This document shows, one piece after another, positions 9,210-18,648 of a stretch of DNA of 64,000 nt. The DNA lies in contig NZ_AP023367.1 in assembly GCF_014218335.1 (NCBI RefSeq), forward strand, positions 5,082,001-5,146,000, given 5' to 3'. Below the pieces are notes generated by a model. That model had not been told where the DNA came from. It did not search any database and saw nothing but the letters and a program-made list of their open reading frames with translations. The translations under genes were made by a program, and so were the position numbers. Position 1 is the stretch's first letter, and each line of letters begins with the position of its first letter. The stretch comes from Anaerocolumna cellulosilytica. Lineage in GTDB: Bacteria > Bacillota > Clostridia > Lachnospirales > Lachnospiraceae.

Positions 9210-12200
9210 TTAATCTTCAATTTCATCATCTACTTCTGCTATGTCAACGGTGTCTTCTTCAAAGGAATCAAAGAAGCTTTCTTCTTCCTCTGCAGTAGTC
9301 TCACGATATCCGGCTTCATTATAATCTTCATCATATCTAAAGTTACTTTCACCTTCAATTAATGGAGTTAAATCTCCGTCACCATAATCAATATTCTCAG
9401 TCATCTTAACTTCCTGGCCATGTTCATCTAAGACAATAACATCAAGTGCCAGAGACTGTAACTCTTTAAGGAGAACCTTAAAGGATTCCGGAATACCAGG
9501 TTCTGAAATATTTTCGCCTTTGATGATAGCTTCATAGGTCTTAACACGTCCGGTAACATCATCGGATTTTACTGTCAGGATTTCCTGAAGTGTGTAAGCT
9601 GCACCATAAGCTTCCAGTGCCCAAACCTCCATTTCACCGAATCTCTGTCCACCGAATTGGGCTTTACCGCCCAGAGGCTGCTGTGTTACTAGTGAGTAAG
9701 GTCCGGTAGAACGGGCATGAATCTTATCATCAACCAAGTGGTGAAGTTTTAAGTAGTGCATGAATCCAACTGTAACAGCACCGTCAAAGTACTCTCCAGT
9801 ACGACCGTCACGAAGTCTTACTTTACCATCACGATTGATTGGTACACCCTTCCACTCTTCACGGTAAGCTTTATTATTCTCCAGATAATCCATTAACTCA
9901 GGATCTAAAATATCCTTGTATTTTGCAACAAAATCATTCCAATCTGAGTTAACATAATCATTTGCCAGTTCTAAGGTATCCATGATATCGTACTCATTGG
10001 CACCATCAAATACCGGTGTTGCCACTTTAAATCCAAGTGCTCTTGACGCAAGGCTTAAGTGGATTTCAAGTACCTGACCGATGTTCATACGAGAAGGCAC
10101 ACCCAGAGGATTTAATACGATGTCAAGTGGTCTTCCGTTTGGTAAGAAAGGCATATCTTCTGCCGGTAATACACGGGATACAACACCCTTATTACCATGA
10201 CGTCCAGCCATCTTATCTCCCACCTGGATTTTTCTCTTTTGCGCAATATATACACGTACAGTCTGATTTACACCCGGAGAAAGTTCATCTCCATTCTCTC
10301 TGGTAAATACTTTGGCATCGACAATAATACCATACTCACCGTGAGGAACTCTAAGGGATGTATCTCTTACTTCTCTTGCCTTTTCACCAAAGATTGCACG
10401 AAGCAGTCTTTCTTCTGCTGTCAGTTCTGTCTCACCCTTAGGTGTAACTTTACCAACTAAGATATCTCCGGCACGTACTTCTGCACCGATTCTTATGATA
10501 CCTCTCTCATCCAAATCCTTAAGTGCATCGTCGCCGACACCCGGAACGTCTCTTGTGATTTCTTCCGGTCCTAGTTTAGTATCTCTAGATTCTGCTTCAT
10601 ACTCTTCAATATGAACAGAGGTATACACATCTTCCTGTACCAGTCTTTCACTTAAAAGAACCGCATCTTCATAATTATAACCTTCCCAAGTCATAAATCC
10701 GATTAACGGGTTCTTACCAAGAGCCAATTCACCCTGAGAAGTAGAAGGACCGTCAGCAATAACCTGACCTGCTTCAACTTTGTCACCTTTTACCACGATT
10801 GGTCTTTGGTTAATGCAGGTACCCTGATTACTTCTTGAGAACTTTAATAGTTTATAAGCAGTTTTTGAACCATCATCATTTTTAATAATAATTTCCTTGG
10901 AAGTAGATTTATCTACCACACCGGCTTTTTTGGACACAACACATACACCGGAGTCAACAGCCGCCTTTAATTCAATACCGGTACCAACTACAGGTGCTTC
11001 GGTAATCAACAAAGGAACGGCCTGACGCTGCATGTTGGATCCCATAAGGGCACGGTTCGCATCATCATTTTCAAGGAATGGAATCATAGCAGTAGCTACG
11101 GAAAATACCATCTTAGGAGAAACGTCCATTAAATCGATTTTGTGTTTTTCAAATTCGAGAGTTTCATCCATATAACGACCGGAGATATTAACGCCTACGA
11201 AATAACCGTTTTCATCCAGTGGTTCATTCGCCTGTGCTACTACATATTTATCTTCTTCATCTGCTGTTAAGTATACAACCTCATCAGTTACTCTTGGATT
11301 TTTAGGGTCAGCCTTATCTACTTTACGATAAGGTGCTTCGATAAAACCATATTCATTAATCCTTGCATAAGATGCTAAGGAGTTAATCAGACCGATGTTA
11401 GGACCTTCGGGTGTTTCTACCGGGCACATTCTTCCGTAATGGGAATAGTGAACGTCACGTACCTCGAATCCGGCACGATCACGAGATAAACCACCCGGAC
11501 CTAACGCAGATAAACGTCTCTTATGGGTTAATTCACCTAAAGGATTGTGCTGATCCATAAACTGTGACAGCTGGGAACTTCCAAAGAATTCCTTCACAGC
11601 TGCAGTAACCGGTTTAATATTAATCAATGATTGAGGGCTTACACCCTCTAAATCCTGTGTCGTCATTCTTTCTCTTACAACACGTTCCATTCTGGACAGA
11701 CCGATTCTGTACTGGTTCTGTAATAATTCACCGACAGCTCTGATTCTTCTGTTTCCTAAATGGTCAATGTCATCTGCATGACCAATACCATATTCTAAGT
11801 GAATATTGTAGTTGATGGATGCTATAATATCTTCTTTTGTGATATGTTTTGGTATTAATTCACAGATATTTTTCTTAATAGCTGTTTTAATATCTTCTAT
11901 ATTATTAAATTCATCTAAAATACTTTTTAATACTGGATAATAAACTTCTTCTGTTACTCCCAGTTCTTCTTGGTTGACATCGACATAATAACCTAAGTCT
12001 ACCATAAGGTTAGAAAGAACTTTGACATTTCTTTCTTCCGCTTGTACCATAATAGAACGTACTGCCGCGTTCTGGATTTCTGTTGCTATTTCTTCCGTAA
12101 TGACAGTTCCTGCTTCTGCAATGATTTCACCGGTCTCTTGATTAATTACATCTTCTGTCAGCGCAAAACCTATTACACGATTTTTAAGTGCAAGTTTTTT

Positions 12201-13040
12201 GTTAAATTTGAATCTTCCTACTTTAGCAAGATCATATCTTCTCGGGTCAAAAAACATGCTGTTAATTAAAGATTCCGCACTTTCTACGGAAAGCGGTTCA
12301 CCCGGACGTAATTTCTTATACAATTCGAGTAAGCCATCTTGATAATTATCAGATGGGTCTTTTGTTATACTAGCAGTAATTTTGGGTTCTTCACCAAACA
12401 ACTCCTGAATTTCAACGTTACTTCCTATACCCAACGCACGTATTAATACAGTAATAGGCACCTTACGGTTTCTATCAACGCGCACATAAAAAACATCGTT
12501 AGAATCTGTCTCATATTCTAACCATGCACCGCGGTTTGGAATTACAGTTGAGGAGTATAGCTTTTTACCAATTTTATCGTGTCCAATTGCATAGTAGATA
12601 CCGGGGGAACGTACTAACTGGCTAACGATAACTCTTTCGGCACCGTTAATAACGAAAGTTCCAGTCTCGGTCATTAATGGTAAGTCGCCCATAAAAATAT
12701 CGTGCTCATTGATTTCATCGTTCTCTTTGTTGTGAAGTCTGACTTTAACTTTAAGAGGAGCTGCATAGGTTGCATCTCTTTCCTTACACTCTTCAATTGA
12801 ATATTTTACATCATCTTCACACAGCACAAAATCAACAAACTCAAGGCTTAAGTGTCCGCTATAATCTTCAATCGGAGAAATGTCTTCAAATACTTCTTTC
12901 AGTCCTTCATCTAAAAACCACTGATATGAGTTTTTCTGAACCTCAATAAGATTTGGCATTTCTAATACTTCTTTTTGCCTAGAGTAGCTCATTCTTACGC
13001 CGTTACCAACTTTGATTGGACGTATCCTGTTTTTATCCAT
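9210..13040 (-). CDS. rpoB: DNA-directed RNA polymerase subunit beta
   Basis: 1276 residues starting [20 protein letters not shown]. The frame continues 40 codons upstream, but AAGGGGTGA places the start at 13038-13040 and the family begins here. The rifampicin-binding region reads [31 protein letters not shown] with the usual D, H and S residues, so it looks rifampicin-sensitive. [13 protein letters not shown] (lysines contacting the nucleotide) and the C-terminal [22 protein letters not shown] are present. An acidic tail follows, matching the acidic tail of RpoC. It has its own promoter about 170 bp upstream (13217-13245). Confidence 0.98.
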   Translation of the reverse strand: MDKNRIRPIKVGNGVRMSYSRQKEVLEMPNLIEVQKNSYQWFLDEGLKEVFEDISPIEDYSGHLSLEFVDFVLCEDDVKYSIEECKERDATYAAPLKVKVRLHNKENDEINEHDIFMGDLPLMTETGTFVINGAERVIVSQLVRSPGIYYAIGHDKIGKKLYSSTVIPNRGAWLEYETDSNDVFYVRVDRNRKVPITVLIRALGIGSNVEIQELFGEEPKITASITKDPSDNYQDGLLELYKKLRPGEPLSVESAESLINSMFFDPRRYDLAKVGRFKFNKKLALKNRVIGFALTEDVINQETGEIIAEAGTVITEEIATEIQNAAVRSIMVQAEERNVKVLSNLMVDLGYYVDVNQEELGVTEEVYYPVLKSILDEFNNIEDIKTAIKKNICELIPKHITKEDIIASINYNIHLEYGIGHADDIDHLGNRRIRAVGELLQNQYRIGLSRMERVVRERMTTQDLEGVSPQSLINIKPVTAAVKEFFGSSQLSQFMDQHNPLGELTHKRRLSALGPGGLSRDRAGFEVRDVHYSHYGRMCPVETPEGPNIGLINSLASYARINEYGFIEAPYRKVDKADPKNPRVTDEVVYLTADEEDKYVVAQANEPLDENGYFVGVNISGRYMDETLEFEKHKIDLMDVSPKMVFSVATAMIPFLENDDANRALMGSNMQRQAVPLLITEAPVVGTGIELKAAVDSGVCVVSKKAGVVDKSTSKEIIIKNDDGSKTAYKLLKFSRSNQGTCINQRPIVVKGDKVEAGQVIADGPSTSQGELALGKNPLIGFMTWEGYNYEDAVLLSERLVQEDVYTSVHIEEYEAESRDTKLGPEEITRDVPGVGDDALKDLDERGIIRIGAEVRAGDILVGKVTPKGETELTAEERLLRAIFGEKAREVRDTSLRVPHGEYGIIVDAKVFTRENGDELSPGVNQTVRVYIAQKRKIQVGDKMAGRHGNKGVVSRVLPAEDMPFLPNGRPLDIVLNPLGVPSRMNIGQVLEIHLSLASRALGFKVATPVFDGANEYDIMDTLELANDYVNSDWNDFVAKYKDILDPELMDYLENNKAYREEWKGVPINRDGKVRLRDGRTGEYFDGAVTVGFMHYLKLHHLVDDKIHARSTGPYSLVTQQPLGGKAQFGGQRFGEMEVWALEAYGAAYTLQEILTVKSDDVTGRVKTYEAIIKGENISEPGIPESFKVLLKELQSLALDVIVLDEHGQEVKMTENIDYGDGDLTPLIEGESNFRYDEDYNEAGYRETTAEEEESFFDSFEEDTVDIAEVDDEIED

Positions 13041-13216
13041 TGACGTTTTCACCCCTTGATATTTTATTGGATATTCAAAAATACTCAGAATTATGGTCTT
13101 TGTTAACCAAGTTACTGAAATATTCCAGAATAATTTTGTGAAAATACTTTTCATTTTCACACATATATGCTATAATAGATATTGTAGGCATACTACAGCA
13201 CAATAGTGCAACTTAC

Positions 13217-13260
13217 ATATTATCATAAGCTTTTCAAGATGTCAACAATTATTTGTTGAC
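13217..13260 (-). promoter_or_regulatory. rpoBC promoter with an overlapping perfect palindrome
   Basis: On the complement TTGACA (13240-13245) and TAATAT (13217-13222) are 17 bp apart. The -35 lies inside the perfect palindrome GTCAACAATTATTTGTTGAC (13241-13260), an operator-like position. Downstream in the leader two smaller inverted repeats follow: GCAC-AATA-GTGC near 13200-13211 and TGTAG-GCATA-CTACA near 13184-13198. The remaining ~400 bp up to the rplL terminator show no convincing gene. Confidence 0.65.
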
Positions 13261-13654
13261 TTTTTCTATTCAAGCTGAATACCAGCAAATTATTCCCTTT
13301 CTTTATTGTATTCCCAAAATATAACACTCTATACCGGTACCCCCTAACTTTTTTACAAATTCATCAAATTCTTTTTCATTTGCTCTTTATAATACAATTC
13401 TGTTCACATGCCGTCGATCTCAGATTTAATTAGAGGTTAACTTAGAATTGTTCTTATGTCTCATATATAATAGTATCTGATAGGTTAAACCAACGTAGAG
13501 TGTGTCGCTTTTTCTGCATATATGTATGACAGGAGAATATAGATTTCCCCATAGTTATAGAATTATCAGCTACGCAAGTTCCTTCACCAGCAGCCTCTTC
13601 TCTCATTATCCTGTAATGCATATGGGCAGAAAGGGAATGCATCTTTTGGACTTT

Positions 13655-13688
13655 AAAAGTGTCTGTCCCAACTTAATGGGGCAGACAC
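13655..13688 (-). terminator. Terminator after rplL
   Basis: GTGTCTGTCCC (13659-13669) and GGGGCAGACAC (13678-13688) pair over 11 positions with one mismatch (C-A on the transcribed strand). The minus-strand product continues into TTTTAAAG. It lies about 20 bp after the rplL stop and separates rplJL from rpoBC. Confidence 0.75.
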
Positions 13689-13704
13689 ATAATAAGAATG
13701 GCAA

Positions 13705-14070
13705 TTATTTGATTGTAACTTTAGCACCTTCTGCTTCAAGTTTAGCTTTGATATCAGCAGCTTCATCTTTAGATGCAGCTTCTTTAAGAGTCTTAGGAGC
13801 GTTATCAACAAGATCTTTTGCTTCTTTTAAGCCTAAGCCAGTGATTTCACGAACTACTTTAATAACTTTAACTTTGTTAGCACCAACGTCTGTTAATTCT
13901 ACGTCGAATTCAGTTTTTTCTTCTTCTGCTGCGCCACCTGCTGCAGGACCTGCTACTACAACACCTGCTGCTGCGGATACACCAAATTCTTCTTCACATG
14001 CTTTTACTAAATCATTTAATTCTAATACTGTTAAGCCCTTAATAGCTTCGATAAACTCTTGAGTTGTCAT
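13705..14070 (-). CDS. rplL: 50S ribosomal protein L7/L12
   Basis: Stalk protein that recruits translational GTPases. 121 residues with the family layout: N-terminal dimerisation helices ([29 protein letters not shown]), an alanine/glycine-rich hinge (about residues 34-52), and the C-terminal factor-binding domain with [13 protein letters not shown] and [26 protein letters not shown]. It is 57 bp after rplJ under the control of the L10 leader. Confidence 0.98.
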   Translation of the reverse strand: MTTQEFIEAIKGLTVLELNDLVKACEEEFGVSAAAGVVVAGPAAGGAAEEEKTEFDVELTDVGANKVKVIKVVREITGLGLKEAKDLVDNAPKTLKEAASKDEAADIKAKLEAEGAKVTIK

Positions 14071-14127
14071 TTCGAAATACCTCCGTTTAATATTTTATTT
14101 TAAGTTTCGTTTTGTTTTAAAGATTAA

Positions 14128-14622
14128 TTAGGCAACGCCTTCTTGCTTTTCAGCAATTTGCTTAAGCACACGAGCAAAGTTTGTGATAGGAGACTGTAAA
14201 CTTCCAAGTAATTTGGAAATAAGTACTTCCTTTGAAGGGATTGTTGCGATAACTTGTATGCCTTTTTCATCATAGTAAGTTCCATCAACAACACCAGCTT
14301 TGAACTCTAACTTAGGAGCAGTTTTAATTACATCATTAATGATTCTTGCAGGAGCTGTTGCATCTTCGACACCGAAAGCTACAGCTGTAGGTCCTTCTAA
14401 ATGCTGTGTAAGACTTTCGTATACAGTTCCTTCAAATGCACGTTTTAATAAAGTATTTTTGTATACTTTGTAAACAACACCTGCTTCTCTTAACTGTTTA
14501 CGAAGCTTTGTATCTTCTTCAACAGTAAGACCACGATAGTCAACTGCAACGATTGCTTTAGATTGTTCTACATATCCTTTGATTTCATCAACGATAGGTT
14601 GTTTCAATTCTACTTTTGCCAT
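14128..14622 (-). CDS. rplJ: 50S ribosomal protein L10
   Basis: Stalk base protein that anchors L7/L12 dimers to the ribosome. 164 residues starting MAKVELKQPIVDEIKGYVEQ, with the family motif VDYRGLTVEEDTKLRKQLREAGV and a C-terminal helix for L12 dimers. AAGGAGGTG before the ATG at 14622 decides the start over an in-frame position ten codons upstream. It is the first gene of rplJ-rplL and is preceded by its own autoregulatory leader and attenuator. Confidence 0.97.
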   Translation of the reverse strand: MAKVELKQPIVDEIKGYVEQSKAIVAVDYRGLTVEEDTKLRKQLREAGVVYKVYKNTLLKRAFEGTVYESLTQHLEGPTAVAFGVEDATAPARIINDVIKTAPKLEFKAGVVDGTYYDEKGIQVIATIPSKEVLISKLLGSLQSPITNFARVLKQIAEKQEGVA

Positions 14623-14768
14623 TCTAGTACACCTCCTTATAGATTTTGACAACGTAGTTTAGATAATGCAACACGCATTTCTCTTACTTTACGTCCTATG
14701 GAAAAACAATTCCTGCAACTGCCTGTTATAAGGAATTTTTCTTTTGTTACTACTGTAATGCAAAAGAA

Positions 14769-14797
14769 AATCCCTTACTGCAAGGCAGTAAGGGATT
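14769..14797 (-). terminator. Attenuator of the rplJL leader
   Basis: AATCCCTTACTGC and GCAGTAAGGGATT (14769-14797) form a perfect 13-bp stem with a 3-base loop. In the transcribed direction it is followed by TTTTCTTTTG. It sits between the L10 leader and rplJ, as expected of an attenuator controlled by L10 binding. Confidence 0.9.
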
Positions 14798-14888
14798 GAT
14801 AAAATTCGTTTATCAGCTTTTATCCCTCGGTAGGCGTTATCAACTTATGCCTTGCGGCACCTACTGTCTTCGGCAGTTATTGCTTTAA
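14798..14888 (-). ncRNA. Ribosomal protein L10 leader
   Basis: The minus-strand RNA contains TGCCGAAGACAGTAGGTGCC, then GCAAGGC, then GCCTACCGAGG, the conserved segments of the L10 leader of Gram-positive bacteria. L10 (as the L10-L12 complex) binds this RNA and represses rplJL. The attenuator follows directly, and the predicted transcription start from the promoter at 14890-14918 falls at the 5' edge of the motif. Confidence 0.9.
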
Positions 14889-14889
14889 A

Positions 14890-14918
14890 AGTATATCATT
14901 TATCTATTATAGTGTCAA
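14890..14918 (-). promoter_or_regulatory. Promoter of the rplJ leader
   Basis: On the complement TTGACA (14913-14918), 17 bp, TATACT (14890-14895). It allows rplJL to be transcribed separately from the upstream rplKA genes. Confidence 0.8.
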
Positions 14919-14945
14919 CCATAATTTAAAAATTCTTTGCAAAAA

Positions 14946-15641
14946 TTACTGAGCTAATTTAGCAGTGTTTAATTTAACACCAGGTCCCATAGTGGAAGCT
15001 AAGGTTACGCTCTTTAAGTATTGTCCTTTTGCTGCAGAAGGTTTTGCTTTATTGATTGCACCGATCAGCGTATGGAAGTTGTCCGCTAATTGATCTTCGC
15101 TAAAAGAAGCTTTACCCAATGGCACATGAATAATATTTGTTTTATCTAATCTATATTCGATCTTACCAGCTTTAATATCATTAACAGCTTTTGCAACATC
15201 CATGGTAACAGTACCAGCTTTAGGGTTAGGCATTAAACCTTTAGGTCCAAGTACACGTCCTAAACGACCTACAACACCCATCATGTCCGGAGTAGCAACA
15301 ACTACATCAAATTCAAACCAACCGTCGTTCTGAATCTTAGGTACTAATTCATCTCCACCAACGAAATCTGCTCCTGCTGCTTCTGCTTCAGCTACTTTAT
15401 CGCCTTTTGCAAATACAAGAACTCTAACAGTTTTACCTGTTCCGTGAGGCAGAACTACTGCACCACGTACCTGCTGGTCAGCATGACGTCCATCAACACC
15501 AAGTCTGATGTGTGCTTCTATTGTTTCATCGAATTTTGCAACTGCTGATTTTTTAACTAAACTAATTGCATCTGCTGCATCGTAAAGACTAGCTCTGTCG
15601 ATAAGCTTAGCAGCTTCTGCGTATTTTTTTCCTCTTTTCAT
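14946..15641 (-). CDS. rplA: 50S ribosomal protein L1
   Basis: Binds the mobile L1 stalk of 23S rRNA and assists E-site tRNA release; it is also an mRNA-binding repressor in many bacteria. 231 residues starting [15 protein letters not shown], with [14 protein letters not shown] and [26 protein letters not shown], both family signatures. AGGAGG precedes the ATG. The 151-bp spacer to rplK holds one of two L1-binding-like RNA motifs (15655-15781). Confidence 0.98.
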   Translation of the reverse strand: MKRGKKYAEAAKLIDRASLYDAADAISLVKKSAVAKFDETIEAHIRLGVDGRHADQQVRGAVVLPHGTGKTVRVLVFAKGDKVAEAEAAGADFVGGDELVPKIQNDGWFEFDVVVATPDMMGVVGRLGRVLGPKGLMPNPKAGTVTMDVAKAVNDIKAGKIEYRLDKTNIIHVPLGKASFSEDQLADNFHTLIGAINKAKPSAAKGQYLKSVTLASTMGPGVKLNTAKLAQ

Positions 15642-15654
15642 TCTATTAACCTCC

Positions 15655-15781
15655 TAGTGGTATTATCGGGAGTATACACAGCTTTCTTCAACTGCCTATT
15701 CAGCCTTTGAAGTCCTCATGCAATGTGAAAACTGCGGTGCAATTTTCCATGACAGCTTTGCTGCCATTACCCTCCCACAAC
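15655..15781 (-). promoter_or_regulatory. L1-binding-like mRNA motif before rplA
   Basis: The minus-strand RNA starts GTTGTGGGAGGG and, after a long insert, closes with CCCGATAATACCAC immediately before the rplA AGGAGG. The GTGGGAGG ... GATAATACCAC frame resembles the L1-binding part of 23S rRNA (GGUGGGAGG ... GAAAUACCACC). A second copy precedes rplK. This suggests autogenous control by L1; binding is inferred. Confidence 0.6.
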
Positions 15782-15792
15782 TTAACAATTTC

Positions 15793-16218
15793 TTATTCAA
15801 CAACCGTGATTCCCATACTTCTTGCAGTACCAGAAATCATACTGATTGCTGAATCAATGTTTGCTGCATTTAAATCAGGCATTTTTAATTCTGCAATTTT
15901 TTGTACTTCTGCTTTTGTAATTGTTGCTACCTTGGTTTTATTAGGCGCAGCAGAACCGGATTTCAGATTGCAAGCCTTCTTTAATAAAACTGCTGCCGGC
16001 GGAGTCTTAGTGATGAAACTGAAACTTCTGTCCTGATATACTGTAATTACTACAGGAATAATCATTCCTTCCTGATCAGCTGTTCTTGCATTAAATTCTT
16101 TTGTAAATTGTACAATGTTTACACCATGCTGACCTAATGCAGGTCCTACCGGCGGAGCCGGCGTTGCCTTTGCAGCTGGAATCTGTAATTTAATATAACC
16201 TGTAACTTTCTTTGCCAT
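15793..16218 (-). CDS. rplK: 50S ribosomal protein L11
   Basis: Part of the GTPase-associated centre and of the RelA activation site. 141 residues, full length, starting [38 protein letters not shown], with the proline-containing N-terminal hinge that binds thiopeptides and a C-terminal rRNA-binding domain ending [18 protein letters not shown] precedes the ATG. It sits between nusG and rplA in one unit, and its leader carries an L1-like RNA motif. Confidence 0.98.
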   Translation of the reverse strand: MAKKVTGYIKLQIPAAKATPAPPVGPALGQHGVNIVQFTKEFNARTADQEGMIIPVVITVYQDRSFSFITKTPPAAVLLKKACNLKSGSAAPNKTKVATITKAEVQKIAELKMPDLNAANIDSAISMISGTARSMGITVVE

Positions 16219-16238
16219 TATAGCATACCTCCTGAATT

Positions 16239-16272
16239 TGTGGTTTTATCGGGATTGCCCTCCCACCATCTG
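16239..16272 (-). promoter_or_regulatory. L1-binding-like mRNA motif before rplK
   Basis: The minus-strand RNA is compact: TGGTGGGAGGG, AAT, CCCGATAAAACCACA, placed about 20 bp upstream of the rplK start. TGGT pairs with ACCA and GGG with CCC, leaving purine-rich internal loops, the shape of the L1 site on 23S rRNA. It shares the GTGGGAGGG/CCCGATAA/ACCAC pieces with the motif before rplA. Confidence 0.65.
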
Positions 16273-16320
16273 GTTTTTCTACTATGCAACGGAAATTCCT
16301 AGTATACCAGATGCTTTTGT

Positions 16321-16836
16321 CTACATTTTTTTTATATCCGTGAAACTTATTTCGACAGGAGTTTCACGCCCAAACATATCGACACTAATAGTGACAATCT
16401 GCTTGTGGGTATTAATCTGCTTGATAATACCAGTTGTATTTTCCCACACACCGGAAATAACCTCAACCATATCACCAATTTCAAAATCAATCACAACATC
16501 ATCTTTCTTAATTCCCATTGACTTCATCTCAATTTCGGTTAATGGGACAGGTTTAGAACCAGGACCGACAAAGCCGGTTACGCCTCGTGTATTACGAACT
16601 ACGTACCAGGTATCATCGTTCATTTCCATGTTAAGTAAAACATATCCAGGGAACATTTTCTTCTGAACTTTTTTCTTAACGCCGTTCTTTACTTCGATAA
16701 CATCCTGAAGAGGAACGGATACCTCTAAGATTTGATCTTGAAGCTTTCTGTTTTCAATTGTTTTCTCAATGTTGGCTTTTACCTTATTCTCATATCCTGA
16801 GTAGGTATGAACAACGTACCAATTTGTCTTTGACAT
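16321..16836 (-). CDS. nusG: Transcription termination/antitermination factor NusG
   Basis: Binds RNA polymerase through its NGN domain and modulates pausing and Rho activity. 171 residues, starting MSKTNWYVVHTYSGYENKVK, with FPGYVLLNM and RGVTGFVG of the NGN domain, then a KOW domain (IGDMVEVISGVWENTTGII). An ATG four codons earlier lies one base past the secE stop, but GGGTGA spaced before the second ATG and the family start favour 16836. It is in one transcript with rpmG and secE. Confidence 0.96.
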   Translation of the reverse strand: MSKTNWYVVHTYSGYENKVKANIEKTIENRKLQDQILEVSVPLQDVIEVKNGVKKKVQKKMFPGYVLLNMEMNDDTWYVVRNTRGVTGFVGPGSKPVPLTEIEMKSMGIKKDDVVIDFEIGDMVEVISGVWENTTGIIKQINTHKQIVTISVDMFGRETPVEISFTDIKKM

Positions 16837-16849
16837 ATCTTCACCCATC

Positions 16850-17059
16850 CTATTTAATAAGAACTTCTATACCGTATTTAATACCTAAATCTAATATAGA
16901 AATAATTACCCCTAAAAAGATAGATATAACAATGACAGCCACTGACTGCTTCGCAAGTGATTCTTTATCAGGCCAAACTATTTTGGAAAACTCAGTTTTA
17001 AGACCTTTAAACCAACTTTTCTTTGGAGCTTTTTCTGTTGTATTAGCAGTTTCTCCCAT
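16850..17059 (-). CDS. secE: Preprotein translocase subunit SecE
   Basis: Small essential subunit of the SecYEG channel. 69 residues: a hydrophilic N-terminus, the family helix WFKGLKTEFSKIVWPDKESLAKQS, then one membrane span (SVAVIVISIFLGVIISILDLGIKYG). The ATG at 17059 (MGETANTTEK) is preceded by AAAGGAAAG; an upstream extension of eight codons looks non-coding. It lies between rpmG and nusG, its standard place. Confidence 0.95.
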   Translation of the reverse strand: MGETANTTEKAPKKSWFKGLKTEFSKIVWPDKESLAKQSVAVIVISIFLGVIISILDLGIKYGIEVLIK

Positions 17060-17145
17060 GTTTTCACTTTCCTTTCTTAACAATGCAGTAATAAGTACAG
17101 TTTAATATTGTTTTATTTTCTGCTTGTATAGAAGATTAGACATAA

Positions 17146-17295
17146 TTATTTTGTTTCTTTGTGTAATGTGTGTGATTTGCAGAATTTACAATATTTTTTT
17201 GTTTCCATTCTGTCTGGATGTGTTTTCTTTTCTTTTGTCATGTTATAGTTACGTTGTTTACATTCTGTACATGCCAATGTGATCTTTACGCGCAC
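17146..17295 (-). CDS. rpmG: 50S ribosomal protein L33, zinc-ribbon form
   Basis: 49-residue protein beginning [18 protein letters not shown] and ending [10 protein letters not shown]. It has two CxxC pairs (CTEC and CKFC), so it is the zinc-binding C+ form of L33. The start is GTG at 17293-17295 behind GGAGGTG. It is the first gene of rpmG-secE-nusG, about 150 bp after a near-consensus promoter. Confidence 0.95.
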   Translation of the reverse strand: MRVKITLACTECKQRNYNMTKEKKTHPDRMETKKYCKFCKSHTLHKETK

Positions 17296-17435
17296 AACTT
17301 CCACCTCCGCTTAAATTTTAAATTGAGCGAACCAAATAGTAAGCCATTTATTTACAATCGCAATTGTTTTAACCGCTAATTCTTCGGTTCCCTAGTTTTT
17401 AGGCATAAAAAAAAGACCTCTTCCATCGCTAGTCT

Positions 17436-17464
17436 AATATAACATACTCTTATTCATACGTCAA
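17436..17464 (-). promoter_or_regulatory. Promoter of rpmG-secE-nusG
   Basis: On the complement TTGACG (17459-17464), 17 bp, TATATT (17436-17441). It lies about 140 bp upstream of rpmG; the leader in between contains an A/T-rich run but no tRNA gene that I can fold. Confidence 0.75.
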
Positions 17465-17618
17465 CACATTTTTTGTATGCTGAACTATTCTAACACTTCT
17501 TTCCACGAAATACAAGTAAAATTTATTTTACAAGTAATCTCTATATTTAAGCAAAAGAAATTTATGTATAATCTCTAATGTATTACAGATTACTCTTTAT
17601 GGCCTTACTTTAACAATA

Positions 17619-17676
17619 GAACTGCTCTTACAACTACTACTCAAACACACTCACTTTAGTTTTGTAAAAGCAGTTC
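17619..17676 (-). terminator. Hairpin downstream of the sugar ABC operon
   Basis: GAACTGCTCTTAC (17619-17631) pairs with GTAAAAGCAGTTC (17664-17676) over 13 positions with one wobble and a 32-base loop. It ends about 100 bp after the last permease gene; the following sequence is only moderately T-rich. The rest of 17465-17775 holds nothing that I recognise. Confidence 0.5.
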
Positions 17677-17775
17677 ATAGGATTTCTCATTTTATTCAAA
17701 GCACTTGTTAAGCATTGCCACCTTATTTTATCTATTTATATTTTCCTCCTATTATAAGGGAGCTTAAGCACTTTC

Positions 17776-18636
17776 TTACCCTTTAACACTACCTAGAGCT
17801 ACTCCCTGGACTATACTCTTTGACAAAAAGAGATATACAATAATAACCGGGAATATGGACAGTGCAATAAGCATATATACTTGCCCTAAGTCAAATTTTA
17901 AGAAGTCAGCACTTCTTAGCTGGGCTATTAATATAGGTAAGGTCTTCATATCTTTTTTATCAAGTATCAAACTTGGTATAAAGTAGTTATTCCAGGAGGC
18001 TGTAAAGGAAAATATAGCCTGTACTGCGATTGCCGGTTTCATAATGGGTAATATTATTGTGTTGAACGCCCTAAATTCCGGCGATCCGTCAATTCTTGCC
18101 GCTTCAATAATCTCCATTGGAAGACTGCTCTCCATATATTGCTTCAAATAAAAGAATACAATCGGAGCTGCGATAGCCGGGACTATTAAAGGCACATAAG
18201 TATTTATTAACTTCCATTCTCTCATTAAGCTGACAAAACCAAGAGCTGATACCTGAGTTGGCACCATCATAATCACAAGAATAAATGTAAATATAGCTTT
18301 TTTTCCTTTAAAGTCATAAGCATGAATGGCATATGCTGTTAAGGAGGAAAAATAGGTTGTCAAAACCGCACTGCTTGCCGCTATGATAAAACTGTTTAAC
18401 AAGCCTCTAAAGACAGGTAAATTAGGATTATCCATAAGGTTATTAAAATTGCGTGCAAATCCTTTGCCAGGTAAAGGCGAAAAGCCTTTTTGTATATCCA
18501 CATGATTTCTGGTAGAATTAATCAGCAATATGTAAAAGGAGAATAAGCAAACAACGGTTAATAGGATTAAAAATATATAACCAAATATACGCCTGATACG
18601 TAAGCTTGAAAGTTCTCTTTTTTCTTTTTCTGTCAT
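17776..18636 (-). CDS. Carbohydrate ABC transporter permease, MalG/AraQ type
   Basis: Inner-membrane subunit of a CUT1-type sugar importer. 286 residues with six predicted membrane spans and the cytoplasmic EAA loop EIIEAARIDGSPEFRAFNTIILPIMKPAIA that docks on the ATPase. AAGGAGGAG precedes the ATG. It ends the operon lacI - binding protein - MalF-like - MalG-like. No ATP-binding gene accompanies it, so it presumably shares a common MsmK/UgpC-type ATPase encoded elsewhere. The substrate cannot be read from the sequence. Confidence 0.9.
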   Translation of the reverse strand: MTEKEKRELSSLRIRRIFGYIFLILLTVVCLFSFYILLINSTRNHVDIQKGFSPLPGKGFARNFNNLMDNPNLPVFRGLLNSFIIAASSAVLTTYFSSLTAYAIHAYDFKGKKAIFTFILVIMMVPTQVSALGFVSLMREWKLINTYVPLIVPAIAAPIVFFYLKQYMESSLPMEIIEAARIDGSPEFRAFNTIILPIMKPAIAVQAIFSFTASWNNYFIPSLILDKKDMKTLPILIAQLRSADFLKFDLGQVYMLIALSIFPVIIVYLFLSKSIVQGVALGSVKG

Positions 18637-18648
18637 GTCAGCTCCTCC

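Noticed and set aside
13502-14062. Plus-strand frame of 186 codons opposite rplL
   Set aside because: Antisense to a clear ribosomal protein gene; serine/alanine/threonine-rich translation is a shadow of the L7/L12 coding bias, and no ribosome binding site precedes it.
17296-17435. tRNA gene upstream of rpmG (common near secE in some bacteria)
   Set aside because: No cloverleaf with a GTTCGA-type T-arm or CCA end could be folded on either strand.
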